In this document: positions 52,302-61,738 of the stretch, in pieces
How positions within the stretch are numbered: position 1 is the stretch's first letter
Layout: each line of letters begins with the position of its first letter
Origin: Geoalkalibacter sp.
GTDB lineage: Bacteria > Desulfobacterota > Desulfuromonadia > Desulfuromonadales > Geoalkalibacteraceae
NCBI RefSeq assembly: GCF_030605225.1
Contig: NZ_JAUWAV010000005.1
Location: forward strand, 1 to 64,000
DNA: 64,000 bases
Reading direction: 5' to 3'
Translations under genes and position numbers: made by a program
Notes under the pieces: model-generated
What the model was told of the DNA's origin: nothing
Databases searched by the model: none
What the model saw: the letters and a program-made list of their open reading frames with translations, nothing else

Positions 52302-52381
52302 TCAGCGATCGCAACCGCGGCGTGCCCGGCAAGTCTTGCCGAGGTCGAGTCTTTGCCGCGCCACGAAGGAGAACGCAAGCA

Positions 52382-53071
52382 ATGTTTCAGATGGAGTTGG
52401 CTCAGTTTGAACAGGCGGCGCGCGAGCGCCTGCCCGATGAGGCGCGGGTGGTAAGCGGCCGGCAGTGGGACGCGCCGCATCGCGAGCTTTGGGGGGTCGT
52501 CGCCGCGCGTACCCTGCGCCTGGCGCTCTTGCCGCATCTCGAATGCCGGGTGGCGGAACTCTGGCCGCTGCTGTTTTTCGACCGAGAACTCGCGGAGGTG
52601 GATGACCATTTGAGCGCGGGGCTGGGGTTCAGCCGCGTCAATCGTTTCTTTCTGGTGGTCGACCGGGAACGCGGCAAATGCCGGTTCGGTCCGCCCCATG
52701 GCACCCTGGCCCTGGATCGCGCCTGGCGCGGCCATGGATTGGGGAGTTATCTCCTGGCGCAGCTGATTTCCTGGGGCATCGCCCATTATCCCGGCAGCGC
52801 CGTCACCACCGAGCATTTTGATGCGCGGGCTCTCGACATCGACCGGGCCGTTCTCAACGCTTTTTGCCGCCGGGCGGGGATTGAGCTGATTTTTCATGCG
52901 CCCGACGGCGCCACCTGCTGCGCCAAGCGCATGAATCTGCTGCATCCGCACTTTGACCGGCAGCGGGTCGAGGAACAGGCTCCGGGCAATCCCGGCGACT
53001 GGTTCACCCCAATGTTTCAGGGCGCGAAAGTCGCGGAGCTGATCCGCGCGACCTGGCTGCGGGGTTTGTGA
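52382..53071 (+). CDS. GNAT-like acetyltransferase domain protein, function unknown
   Basis: A 229-residue protein. The central part FFLVVDRERGKCRFGPPHGTLALDRAWRGHGLGSYLLAQLISWGI has the RGHGLG pattern of the acetyl-CoA loop (motif A, R/Q-x-x-G-x-G/A) of GNAT acetyltransferases. The N-terminal 80 residues do not suggest a known domain. The C-terminus has paired cysteines (CCAKRM). ATG at 52382 with AAGGAG ten bases upstream; an ATG nine bases later is possible. It is divergent from the selenoprotein gene. The substrate is unknown. Confidence 0.65.
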   Translation: MFQMELAQFEQAARERLPDEARVVSGRQWDAPHRELWGVVAARTLRLALLPHLECRVAELWPLLFFDRELAEVDDHLSAGLGFSRVNRFFLVVDRERGKCRFGPPHGTLALDRAWRGHGLGSYLLAQLISWGIAHYPGSAVTTEHFDARALDIDRAVLNAFCRRAGIELIFHAPDGATCCAKRMNLLHPHFDRQRVEEQAPGNPGDWFTPMFQGAKVAELIRATWLRGL

Positions 53072-53182
53072 CCCTGGTGTTTGTGATTGTGGAAACGGCG
53101 GGCCGAGGGTTTACTTTTTGCGGTTTTCGGGTCTAATTTTCGGGTACCCCGAATTATTCGTCCATCCGCCATGAGGAGTTGC

Positions 53183-54775
53183 ATGAACAGGGCGCGCAAA
53201 AACGATCCCCTCGGCTTTCTCGGCTTGGACAACCGTTTTGCCCGCAGCCTCGTCGAAACGGCGCAGGTCGTCATTCTGGTGCTCGATGCCCAGGGCGACG
53301 TGGTTTATTTCAATCCCTATACCGAGCGGCTGACCGGTTGGAGCTTGCGCGAAGCGGCCGGTCGCAACTGGGTGGAGACCTTCGTGCCTGCCGAGGAGCG
53401 GCAACGCATCGGCAGCCTGCTGCAAGAGGTGTTGGCGGGCGAGCCGCAGCGCGGCAACGTCAATGGCGTTCTGACCCGCGACGGGCGCAGTGTGCCTGTC
53501 GAGTGGCACGACGACAAACTCCTCGACGAAGCGGGGCGCCTGGTGGGTCTGCTCAGCATCGGCTGCGACGTCAGCGAGCGCCTGGCCTGCGAGCGGGCCC
53601 TCGGCGAACATCAGCAGCGCCTTGAAGCCGAGGTCGCGGCGCGCACCGCCGAACTGCGCGCCGCCAACCGCGAGCTGCGGCGCGAAGTGGCCGAGCGGCG
53701 TCGCGCCCAGAAGGAGCTGGCGCAGACTTCCCTGCAACTGGAGGCGATTCTGGATGCCATCCCCGACGTCATCGGGGTGCTGACCCCGGATTTCCAGGTG
53801 GTGCGCTTCAATCGCGCCGGCTGCGAGTTTTTCGGCAAAACCGCCGAGGAACTGATCGGTCGGCATTGTTACGGCCTGATCGGGCAGGACGAGCCCTGCG
53901 CCATCTGCCCCGCCCGGGATGTGCTGGAAACCCGACGTCCGGCGCGCAAGGAAGTGTACGATCCGCTGCGCAAGGCCTGGTTCGATGTGCGCATTTATCC
54001 GGTCTTCGATAAACGCAAGCGCATCCGCTATCTCATCGAGCACCTGCGCGACGTCAGCCGTCAGCGGCAGATCGATCGGCTCAAGTCCGAATTCATCTCC
54101 ACCGCCGCCCACGAATTGCGCACCCCCTTGGCGGCGGTGACGGGTTTTTCCGAGCTGCTGCTGTCGCGCGGCGATCTGACGCCCGCCGAGCAGCGCGAGT
54201 TTCTCAGCTACATCCACGACAAGTCCTGGGCGCTGACGCGCATCGTGGATAATCTTCTAGAAATCAGCCGCGCCGAATCGGGGAAAGCCCCCGCCCTCAA
54301 CCCCTTTCCGTGCCGGGTGGGTGATCTGGCGGGCGCGGTCAAGTCCCTGCTCCAGAGTGTCGCGTCTTGCCATGCATCCCGCATCGAGCTGCAGGAGGAG
54401 GATCTGGAGCTCATCATCGATCGGCAACGCATCGTTCAGGTGTTCGACAATCTGATTTCCAATGCCTGTAAGTATTCTCCGGGGGGCGGGATGATCCGGG
54501 TGACGGGTCGCAGGCGAAACGGCGATTACCTGCTGAGCGTGAGCGACGAGGGCATCGGCATGACGCCCGAGGAAGTGGAGTGCGTCTTCGACAAGTTCTA
54601 TCGCGCCGACGGCTCGAACACCGCCGTGGCCGGCATCGGTCTCGGCATGAGCATGGCCAAGACCCTGGTGGAGGCCCATGGCGGCCGCATCTGGGTGGAG
54701 AGTTCCCCCGGCCTCGGCACCACCGTCTCTTTTACCCTGCCCCTGGAGTTTCCCGGGCTGCCTTCCGTCGGCTGA
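53183..54775 (+). CDS. Soluble histidine kinase with two PAS domains
   Basis: A 530-residue protein from the ATG at 53183 (GAGGAG four bases upstream; an ATG at 53171 is the alternative). PAS 1 at about 20-135 (VVILVLDAQGDVVYFNPYTERLTGW), a coiled coil at about 140-185, PAS 2 at about 185-300 with the cysteine set CYGLIGQDEPCAICPARD, HisKA with STAAHELRTPLAAVTGFSELLL at about 315-380, and HATPase_c with NLISNACKYSPGGG, DEGIGMTPEE and GIGLGMSMAKTLV. There is no membrane segment, so it senses a cytosolic, perhaps redox, signal. No receiver partner is adjacent. Confidence 0.88.
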   Translation: MNRARKNDPLGFLGLDNRFARSLVETAQVVILVLDAQGDVVYFNPYTERLTGWSLREAAGRNWVETFVPAEERQRIGSLLQEVLAGEPQRGNVNGVLTRDGRSVPVEWHDDKLLDEAGRLVGLLSIGCDVSERLACERALGEHQQRLEAEVAARTAELRAANRELRREVAERRRAQKELAQTSLQLEAILDAIPDVIGVLTPDFQVVRFNRAGCEFFGKTAEELIGRHCYGLIGQDEPCAICPARDVLETRRPARKEVYDPLRKAWFDVRIYPVFDKRKRIRYLIEHLRDVSRQRQIDRLKSEFISTAAHELRTPLAAVTGFSELLLSRGDLTPAEQREFLSYIHDKSWALTRIVDNLLEISRAESGKAPALNPFPCRVGDLAGAVKSLLQSVASCHASRIELQEEDLELIIDRQRIVQVFDNLISNACKYSPGGGMIRVTGRRRNGDYLLSVSDEGIGMTPEEVECVFDKFYRADGSNTAVAGIGLGMSMAKTLVEAHGGRIWVESSPGLGTTVSFTLPLEFPGLPSVG

Positions 54776-54783
54776 ATTCTCTT

Positions 54784-55632
54784 CTAGTTTCCTTCGAGAA
54801 AGCGCTCCAGGTGCTGACTGAGGGTGCGTAGATGGGCCTGCTCTTCCTCGGCGAGCAGGGCGAAGATTTCGCGGCTCTTGTTCTCCTTGAGGTGACGACG
54901 CAGCAGCAGGTAATGATCGAAGGCGTTGGCTTCCATGCCCATGGCGAATTCGATGATCACCCGCGCCGACTTGTCGCGCATCCAGTCGAGCAGTTCATCC
55001 AGGGGCAGGCCGCCTTCGACGAGGATACTCTCGTCTTCGCTCCCGAGAAACGAGCGGGGGAAGGCGGGTTGGGGAAATTCTCCGGTGAGCTCGCGATAGA
55101 CGCTGGCCAGGGAGGCCTTGTGATGTTCTTCGGTGGCGGCCATCTGGCGCATGAAATTGGCTTCGCCGAGATCCTCGAACTGTTCGGCGGCCGCGGCGTA
55201 GAAGGCGCGGCTGCCTTCCTCGAGCAGCCAGGCCAGGGCCAGATGCTCCAGGGGCGAGCGCTGCGGGGAGAACCAGGCCATCTGCGTGGCCGGATCGCCC
55301 GTGGCGGTCCCCCCCTCCCAGGCGCGGATTCCGCCGGCCATGTTGGATACCTTGGCGAAGCCGGCATTGCGTAAAATGGCGGCCGCCGCCCGCGAACGCG
55401 GACCCGCGGCGCAGTAGGTGATGGTGGTGCGCGCCGGATCCAACTCGCCCAGGCGCTCCTGGATCTGATCAAGGGGCATGAGCAGGGCGCCGGGCAGGTG
55501 TCCCTGCTGGTATTCCTTGGGTTGGCGCACATCGAGCAGATGAAACTGCTCGGGATCGTGCTCCAGCAGATAGCGACGCACCCCGTCGGCGTCAAGGCTG
55601 GGTACGGGCCGGAAAAAATCGAGAAATCCCAT
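54784..55632 (-). CDS. Rhodanese-ferritin-like (rubrerythrin-type) fusion protein
   Basis: A 282-residue fusion. Residues 1-115 form a rhodanese domain with active loop CAAGPRSRAAA (Cys at about 78). Residues 125-280 form a four-helix ferritin-like domain with carboxylate/histidine motifs: LEEGSRAFYAAAAEQF, MAATEEHHKAS, FAMGMEANAFDHYL and LLAEEEQAHLRTLSQHLE. The diiron site thus looks intact. The sulfurtransferase could pass sulfane sulfur (or selenium) and the diiron part reduce peroxide or act in iron or persulfide handling. Its ATG at 55632 follows the flavoprotein gene by 26 bases. A longer frame to 56091 is rejected. Confidence 0.88.
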   Translation of the reverse strand: MGFLDFFRPVPSLDADGVRRYLLEHDPEQFHLLDVRQPKEYQQGHLPGALLMPLDQIQERLGELDPARTTITYCAAGPRSRAAAAILRNAGFAKVSNMAGGIRAWEGGTATGDPATQMAWFSPQRSPLEHLALAWLLEEGSRAFYAAAAEQFEDLGEANFMRQMAATEEHHKASLASVYRELTGEFPQPAFPRSFLGSEDESILVEGGLPLDELLDWMRDKSARVIIEFAMGMEANAFDHYLLLRRHLKENKSREIFALLAEEEQAHLRTLSQHLERFLEGN

Positions 55633-55658
55633 GGTTGTATGCTCTCCCCCCGGCGCTT

Positions 55659-56792
55659 TCAGATGCCGGGCCTGAGGTCCTTGGCTTCCCCGCTCACCTG
55701 AAAGCGGTGCATGAAGCGGCGGTCGATCCAGTGCTTGAGATGCAGGAGGCCGCTGCCGCCGCCGGAGAAGGCGCCGCGGCGCGCGATGCCGGTCTCGTCG
55801 CCGAGATTGAGAATCAGCAGAAAGTTTTTCCGCGGCCGAAAACTGTGCAAGGGGCGCTCCTCCAGGGCCGCGAGCAGGTTGCGGCGCAATACCGGATTTT
55901 GCCGCACCGCATGCACGCCCACCCGCGGCAGGCGTGCTCCGGCCAGGCTGATGCAGTCGCCGCCGCCGAAAATCCGGGGATCGGCGATACTTTGCAGACA
56001 GTCGTTGACGAGCAGCCCCCCGTCCTCGGGATCGGCCAGACCAGCTTGGCGAAATAGCGGCGGCGGAGCGACCCCGGAGGCGAGAAAACACAGATCGCAG
56101 CTCAGGTGCGCGCCGCTTTCGAGTTTTACTTGCCCCGCTCTGAAAGCAAGCGCCCGCTCGCCCTCCCGAAGGTGGATCCCGCGTTGCGTCAAGGAGCGCC
56201 GCGCCAGATCCTGGGCCCGGATCGGCCAGCCGTCGAGCAGGCCGCCGCCCGCCACCAGCACAATGTCCGCTCGGGCCTCGCAGCTTCGGGCAAGGTGCCA
56301 GAGATTGCCGGCGATTTCCACGCCGGCCGCGCCGCCGCCGATCACCACCAGGCGCAGGGGCCGCGCGCGCCGCGCGCGAATCGCTTCGCGGGCATGATAG
56401 AGGTTTTCAATGGGTTTGACCGGCACCAGCCAAGGACCCTCTTCGGTGTCAGCGGGCAGACGGATGCCGCTGCCGATGTTGAAGGACACCACGTCATAGG
56501 CGATCTCGTTCCCCGAGTGCAGTTTGAGCAGGCGCCGCGCCGCATCGATGCCCGCGACCCGGTCCTGCACAAAAGCGCCGCCGCGCTCCTGCACCATGCG
56601 GCGGATGTGAAAACGGGTGTCGCGCGGCTCATAGGTGCCGGCCAGCAGGCCCGGTCCCATGCCCGAGTAGTAGTGATAGGCCGAGGGGCTGACCAGGGTG
56701 AGGCCATGGCCGCGCTTGACGAAATCCGCCGTTTTCGACAGGGTGGTCAGGTGGGCGTGACCGCCGCCGACCAGAACCAGGTGCTTGCCCAT
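55659..56792 (-). CDS. NDH-like/SelD-associated-type FAD oxidoreductase
   Basis: A 377-residue pyridine-nucleotide-disulfide-type flavoprotein from the ATG at 56792 (AAGGAG upstream; a start at 56837 would overlap the promoter). FAD-binding LVLVGGGHAHLTTL at 5-18, then SAYHYYSGMGPGLLAGTYEPRD, YDVVSFNIGSG, a second dinucleotide site RLVVIGGGAAGVEIAGNL, and IFGGGDCISL. The YSGMxPGxxAGxY segment resembles the NDH-like domain fused to SelD in some organisms and related sulfide-quinone or NDH-2 enzymes. It lies 26 bases before the rhodanese-ferritin gene. The electron donor is unknown. Confidence 0.85.
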   Translation of the reverse strand: MGKHLVLVGGGHAHLTTLSKTADFVKRGHGLTLVSPSAYHYYSGMGPGLLAGTYEPRDTRFHIRRMVQERGGAFVQDRVAGIDAARRLLKLHSGNEIAYDVVSFNIGSGIRLPADTEEGPWLVPVKPIENLYHAREAIRARRARPLRLVVIGGGAAGVEIAGNLWHLARSCEARADIVLVAGGGLLDGWPIRAQDLARRSLTQRGIHLREGERALAFRAGQVKLESGAHLSCDLCFLASGVAPPPLFRQAGLADPEDGGLLVNDCLQSIADPRIFGGGDCISLAGARLPRVGVHAVRQNPVLRRNLLAALEERPLHSFRPRKNFLLILNLGDETGIARRGAFSGGGSGLLHLKHWIDRRFMHRFQVSGEAKDLRPGI

Positions 56793-56814
56793 GAACTTCT
56801 CCTTGCTTGCTAAA

Positions 56815-56842
56815 AGGATAGACAGCCGCCCCGCCATGTCAA
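56815..56842 (-). promoter_or_regulatory. Predicted promoter of the flavoprotein/rhodanese-ferritin operon
   Basis: Minus strand TTGACA (56842-56837), 16-base spacer, TATCCT (56820-56815). The start near 56808 gives a leader of about 16 bases with AAGGAG. Confidence 0.7.
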
Positions 56843-56897
56843 TTCAGGCGGTTTCGGCATCCGGGCGCGGCGGGGCGGTCCTTGGAACGAATGGGGA

Positions 56898-56925
56898 TTG
56901 ACTCGGGCGCCGGATTTGCTACCCT
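56898..56925 (+). promoter_or_regulatory. Predicted promoter of the small membrane-protein gene
   Basis: TTGACT (56898-56903), 16-base spacer, TACCCT (56920-56925). It is divergent from the flavoprotein promoter; the -10 is weak. Confidence 0.45.
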
Positions 56926-56961
56926 GCCTGGAATTCGGCCAAAAGGGAAGGGCGATTTGCC

Positions 56962-57252
56962 ATGAACCATCTGATCCTGACCGTGGATGCGGTGACCCAG
57001 ATCGCCCTGCACCTGTTTGCCCTGACCATCGTCTGGATCATCATCGCCGGGCACCGGGCGCGGAAGAAAGATCCCGAGGAACCCGAGGCGCGCGGTTTTT
57101 GGGGGCGTACCAACAATCTGCTGCTCTGGCCGCACCGTGAATACGCCCTGCGCAAACACAATCATTGGCTGATCTGGATCAACCTGGTGTGCGCGGGATT
57201 GACGCTGCTCGGCTTTGTAATGCTGCCGCTGCTGGCCTGGCTGAGCCGCTAA
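56962..57252 (+). CDS. Small two-segment membrane protein, unknown function
   Basis: A 96-residue protein with hydrophobic segments at about 10-28 (TQIALHLFALTIVWIIIAG) and 68-92 (LIWINLVCAGLTLLGFVMLPLLAWL). The loop between is charged and holds HREYALRKHNHW. An AAGGG site precedes the ATG, and a clear terminator lies 8 bases after the stop. I do not recognise a family. It is divergent from the flavoprotein operon and could be an accessory to it. Confidence 0.75.
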   Translation: MNHLILTVDAVTQIALHLFALTIVWIIIAGHRARKKDPEEPEARGFWGRTNNLLLWPHREYALRKHNHWLIWINLVCAGLTLLGFVMLPLLAWLSR

Positions 57253-57259
57253 AACGCGA

Positions 57260-57285
57260 AAACCCCGTTCCGAGGAACGGGGTTT
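57260..57285. terminator. Shared terminator for the small membrane-protein gene and 6S RNA
   Basis: Stem AAACCCCGTTC (57260-57270) / GAACGGGGTTT (57275-57285), loop CGAG. T runs are short on both sides. It is placed at the 3' end of the plus-strand gene and at the 3' end of the minus-strand 6S RNA. Confidence 0.8.
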
Positions 57286-57290
57286 CTCTC

Positions 57291-57498
57291 TGACTTGTCT
57301 CCGGGATGCCGAGGGTGCGTTGGAAATTCTCGCCCTTCAGTAGAAGGACTGGCCTCTGAACGGCGCTTCAGGCTTCCCGCTGCTTGGCGGTCCTGCTCAC
57401 CACGACGTTACGCGAGGTTTAGAGGTTCTTGGTGTCGGCGAGGGTTTCGTCGGCGCCCATCGTGCATCCCAGAGAATCAAGGATCACTTTGTCTTTCT
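57291..57498 (-). ncRNA. ssrS: 6S RNA
   Basis: Minus-strand RNA of roughly 190-205 bases that holds RNA polymerase in stationary phase by mimicking an open promoter. The closing stem is TCTCTGGGATGC (57475-57464) with GCATCCCGGAGA (57309-57298), 12 pairs with one G-U. Inner sequences typical of 6S are GGTGAGCAGGACCG, AAGCAGCGGGAAGCCTGA and GAGGCCAGTCC, close to the conserved blocks of E. coli ssrS (GGUGAGCAUGCUCGGUCCG, AGAAGCCUUA, GGCCAGUCC). A terminator-like hairpin follows. Exact ends are estimated. A 63-codon frame on this strand is a by-product. Confidence 0.88.
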
Positions 57499-57504
57499 GA
57501 GAAT

Positions 57505-57533
57505 ATGCTAACAAAAGTCGGGGCCTTGGGCAA
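57505..57533 (-). promoter_or_regulatory. Predicted 6S RNA promoter
   Basis: Minus strand TTGCCC (57533-57528), 17-base spacer, TAGCAT (57510-57505). The start near 57498 fits the 5' end of the 6S closing stem. It is divergent from ettA. Confidence 0.5.
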
Positions 57534-57584
57534 GCACTTTTTTTGCCGGGGCCGCCGCCATTTCCGGAGGTCAAACGCCATCGC

Positions 57585-59264
<1,680 letters not shown>

Positions 59265-59290
59265 TTCCATCGCGTCGAACCGCAGCATGA

Positions 59291-59331
59291 AAAAAGGCCG
59301 GATTCCTTCGCGGGAACCCGGCCTTTTTTTT
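59291..59331. terminator. Bidirectional terminator between ettA and htpX
   Basis: Stem AAAAAGGCCGG (59291-59301) / CCGGCCTTTTT (59318-59328), extended by inner pairing of ATTCC with GGAA, followed by T to 59331. The A run on the left provides a T run on the opposite strand, so it can serve both convergent genes. Confidence 0.9.
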
Positions 59332-59349
59332 ACCGATCGATATTCACTC

Positions 59350-60237
59350 TCAATAGGCGCGCTTGAGCGCTTCGATCCGCTCATCCAGGGGCGGATGCGT
59401 CATGAACAGGCGCATGAAGCTCGAGCCTTTGCCGCCAGAGATGCCGAAGGCGGCCATCTGGTCGGGCAGGTGTGGCTGATTGACGCTGCGCTTGAGTTTT
59501 TCGAGCGCGGCGATCATCTTTTCGCGGCCGGCCAGTCGCGCGCCGCCGGCATCGGCGCGGAATTCACGCTGGCGGCTGAACCACATGACGATGATGCTGG
59601 CGAGAATGCCGAAGACGATTTGGGTGACGATGGAGGTGATATAGAAGGCCGGGCCGTGGCCTTCCTCGGTCTTGAACACGGCGCGGTCGACGAAATGGCC
59701 GACGACGCGCGAGGCGACGATGACGAAAGTGTTGACCACCCCCTGGATGAGGGCCAGGGTGATCATGTCGCCGTTGGCCACGTGGCTCACCTCGTGGGCG
59801 AGGACCGCTTCGGCCTCGTCGCGGTTCATGGACTGGAGCAGCCCGGTGCTCACCGCGACCAGGGCGTTGTTGCGCCGCGCGCCGGTGGCGAAGGCATTGA
59901 CGTCGGGGGCGTTGTAGATGGCCACTTCGGGCATGCCGATGCCGGCGATTTCCGCCTGCTTGCGCACGGTCTGCACCAGCCAGGCTTCCACCTCGTTGCG
60001 CGGCGTGGTGATGACCTGGGCGCCGGTGAGGCGCTTGGCCGTCCACTTGGAAATGGCCAAGGAAATGAGCGAGCCGCCGAAGCCGAAGACCGCGGCGAAC
60101 ACGGTGAGATTGTAGAGATCGAGGCCGACGCCCTGCTCATCGAGAATGCGGCCGACGCCGAGCAGACTCAGCACAATGCTGAGGACGAAGACGATCGCCA
60201 GGTTGGTGATGATAAACAGAACAACTCTCTTCAACAT
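59350..60237 (-). CDS. htpX: Protease HtpX (membrane zinc metalloprotease)
   Basis: A 295-residue M48-family protease that degrades misfolded membrane proteins, working with FtsH. Two N-terminal hydrophobic segments (about 4-24 and 35-55), zinc motif [14 protein letters not shown] with HExxH near residues 142-146, two more hydrophobic segments at about 160-180 and 195-215, and the third ligand in the [14 protein letters not shown] region. The end [15 protein letters not shown]-type ([18 protein letters not shown]) is conserved. GGAGGAAG precedes the ATG. The promoter looks heat-shock-like. Confidence 0.96.
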   Translation of the reverse strand: MLKRVVLFIITNLAIVFVLSIVLSLLGVGRILDEQGVGLDLYNLTVFAAVFGFGGSLISLAISKWTAKRLTGAQVITTPRNEVEAWLVQTVRKQAEIAGIGMPEVAIYNAPDVNAFATGARRNNALVAVSTGLLQSMNRDEAEAVLAHEVSHVANGDMITLALIQGVVNTFVIVASRVVGHFVDRAVFKTEEGHGPAFYITSIVTQIVFGILASIIVMWFSRQREFRADAGGARLAGREKMIAALEKLKRSVNQPHLPDQMAAFGISGGKGSSFMRLFMTHPPLDERIEALKRAY

Positions 60238-60360
60238 CGTTTTTCTTCCTCCACGGAGAATGTTTCATGGGAGGCGCCGGGCGTCTTTCCTTCCCCGGTG
60301 CCGGAAATGCGCGTGCCGCCTGTGTAGTGTCCCAAGGGGTCTGCACGGCGGCACTTATTA

Positions 60361-60388
60361 ATTATGGGGCCTGACCCCCGGGTGTCAA
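60361..60388 (-). promoter_or_regulatory. htpX promoter with sigma32-like features
   Basis: Minus strand CTTGACA (60389-60383), then CCCCATAATT. Read as sigma70 it is TTGACA-16-CATAAT; read as sigma32 it is CTTGA(C)A, 13-base spacer, CCCCAT (60369-60364), which matches the sigma32 -10 core. The start near 60354 leaves a leader of about 117 bases. Confidence 0.65.
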
Positions 60389-60668
60389 GAAAAACCGGGA
60401 TGAAAAGCGTCGGGTTCTCCCGCGCCCCTTTTGACCTCGGGGGCCGGGCATGGCCAAGGGGCGTCGGAAAGGGTTTTCGCGCCAGGGTTCCGACGAAACC
60501 CTGTTTATTATTTGAAGAATACAATGATTTTGTGCAAATTTTCTTCCCTTTGCTTTCCCTTTGCCGGGGACAGGCAACCGCGCGACAACACAGGGAAGCC
60601 GCCTGAATCCCGCTGGCGGCAGGGGGCGTGCAAACCTTGTTCATCAAACCTTGTTCCAGAAAAAACCG
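60389..60668. other. Intergenic stretch upstream of htpX
   Basis: About 280 bases with no supported gene. It holds a perfect 7-bp inverted repeat CAGGGTT (60483-60489) / AACCCTG (60497-60503) followed by an AT-rich run (TTTATTATTTG), which may be a weak terminator or a protein-binding site. Frames of 70-219 codons crossing it lack ribosome sites and family resemblance. Confidence 0.4.
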
Positions 60669-60697
60669 TTGAAAAACAAAAGGTTGTCCGTGATAAT
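60669..60697 (+). promoter_or_regulatory. Predicted sigma70 promoter of the 32-residue peptide gene
   Basis: TTGAAA (60669-60674), 17-base spacer, GATAAT (60692-60697); each element has five of six consensus bases. A start near 60704 gives a leader of about 49 bases before the ATG at 60753. Confidence 0.7.
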
Positions 60698-60752
60698 GGG
60701 CCAAGTGTGAGCTTTTTCTAACCAGGCGTTTGTTCACGAAAGGAGCACGGAG

Positions 60753-60851
60753 ATGTTGGAAAGTTTTTCCCTGTCCCTGACCCTGTATGCTGCCTTGCTG
60801 GTGACCGCATGGATCGGTCGTTGTTTCGAGGGGCGCCGCATTCTGGGCTGA
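60753..60851 (+). CDS. Predicted 32-residue single-pass membrane peptide
   Basis: A short frame beginning MLESFSLSLTLYAALLVTAWI and ending with a charged GRCFEGRRILG tail. Residues 5-21 are hydrophobic, enough for one membrane span, with the basic end probably inside the cell. It has an AAAGGAG ribosome site eight to ten bases upstream, its own good promoter and a strong terminator downstream, which together make it more likely to be real than a chance frame. I know no family. Small hydrophobic peptides of this size can be transporter or kinase modulators or type I toxins; nothing here decides. Confidence 0.55.
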   Translation: MLESFSLSLTLYAALLVTAWIGRCFEGRRILG

Positions 60852-60872
60852 GAGGTCCCGGGCAAGATGAAC

Positions 60873-60910
60873 AAAAAGCCCGCGCGGCACAGCGTCCGCG
60901 CGGGCTTTTT
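60873..60910. terminator. Strong bidirectional terminator
   Basis: A perfect 15-bp stem AAAAAGCCCGCGCGG (60873-60887) / CCGCGCGGGCTTTTT (60896-60910) with an 8-base loop. It lies between the 32-residue peptide gene (plus strand) and the lipoprotein gene (minus strand), and A/T runs allow stopping in both directions. Confidence 0.93.
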
Positions 60911-60929
60911 GCGTAGACCGCGGCTTGAA

Positions 60930-61580
60930 TCAGCCCTGCGGGGTGATGGTGATTTCCACGCGACGGTTGAGTTGACGGCCGGCCTCGGTGTTGTTGTCGG
61001 CGATGGGACGGCTTTCGCCGTAGCCGACGGTGCGCATGCGCATGGGGCTCACGCCGTTGCTCATCAGCGCGTTCTTGACCGCTTCGGCGCGTCGCTCGGA
61101 AAGCTGCTGATTGTGGCTTTCGCTGCCGGTGCTGTCGGTATGGCCGGCAATGAGGATGTTGGTCTGGGGATACTGGTTGAGCACGTTGGACACGCGGTTG
61201 ATTTCGTCGTAGGCTCCCGGCTTGATGGTGGCCGAATTGACGTCGAAGAGCACGTCGGACTTGAAGGTCAGGGCGATGGTGTTGACGTTGCGCTGCACGC
61301 TAGCCCCTTCCACCCCGGCCACGGCCTGCTGCAGGGCCGCTTCCTGGTTTTCCATGTAGCGGCCGATGGCGCCGCCTGCCATGCCGCCCACCACCGCGCC
61401 GATGCCGGCGCCGATAAGGGTACCTTTGGTGTCGCCGCCGATGGCCTGGCCGAGACCCGCGCCGGCGAGGGCGCCGACGCCGGTGCCGACGGCCGCACCC
61501 TGCTGGGTCTTGGTGGGGGGCTGGGCGCAACCCGCCGCGGCGAGCATGGCGATCATCAGCACTATCAGGGTTCTTTTCAT
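60930..61580 (-). CDS. OmpA-family lipoprotein with glycine-zipper domain
   Basis: A 216-residue lipoprotein. Signal peptide with lipobox AAAGC, the lipidated Cys at 18. Residues 28-75 are a glycine-zipper region (GAAVGTGVGALAGAGLGQAIGGD and IGAGIGAVVGGMAGGAIG). The C-terminal OmpA domain (about 100-214) has the peptidoglycan-binding pattern NILIAGHTDSTGSESHNQQLSERRAEAVKNAL and VGYGESRPIADN. It resembles the Pal/YiaD group and probably tethers the outer membrane to peptidoglycan. AGGAGGAGC precedes the ATG. Confidence 0.92.
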   Translation of the reverse strand: MKRTLIVLMIAMLAAAGCAQPPTKTQQGAAVGTGVGALAGAGLGQAIGGDTKGTLIGAGIGAVVGGMAGGAIGRYMENQEAALQQAVAGVEGASVQRNVNTIALTFKSDVLFDVNSATIKPGAYDEINRVSNVLNQYPQTNILIAGHTDSTGSESHNQQLSERRAEAVKNALMSNGVSPMRMRTVGYGESRPIADNNTEAGRQLNRRVEITITPQG

Positions 61581-61633
61581 GATTCTTGCTCCTCCTGTCG
61601 ATACATTCTGAGTTGTTTGAACATCTTGCGGCC

Positions 61634-61661
61634 ATTATACTCCCTTGATCGCCCGTCGCAA
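61634..61661 (-). promoter_or_regulatory. Predicted promoter of the OmpA-type lipoprotein gene
   Basis: Minus strand TTGCGA (61661-61656), 16-base spacer, perfect TATAAT (61639-61634). The start near 61627 gives a leader of about 47 bases. Confidence 0.75.
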
Positions 61662-61738
61662 AGCACGAAGCGTCGTCATGTCGTCCGATGTCGTGCGATG
61701 TCCGGCGGCTCGAGGGGGCCTCGGGCGGGCCTTAAGCC

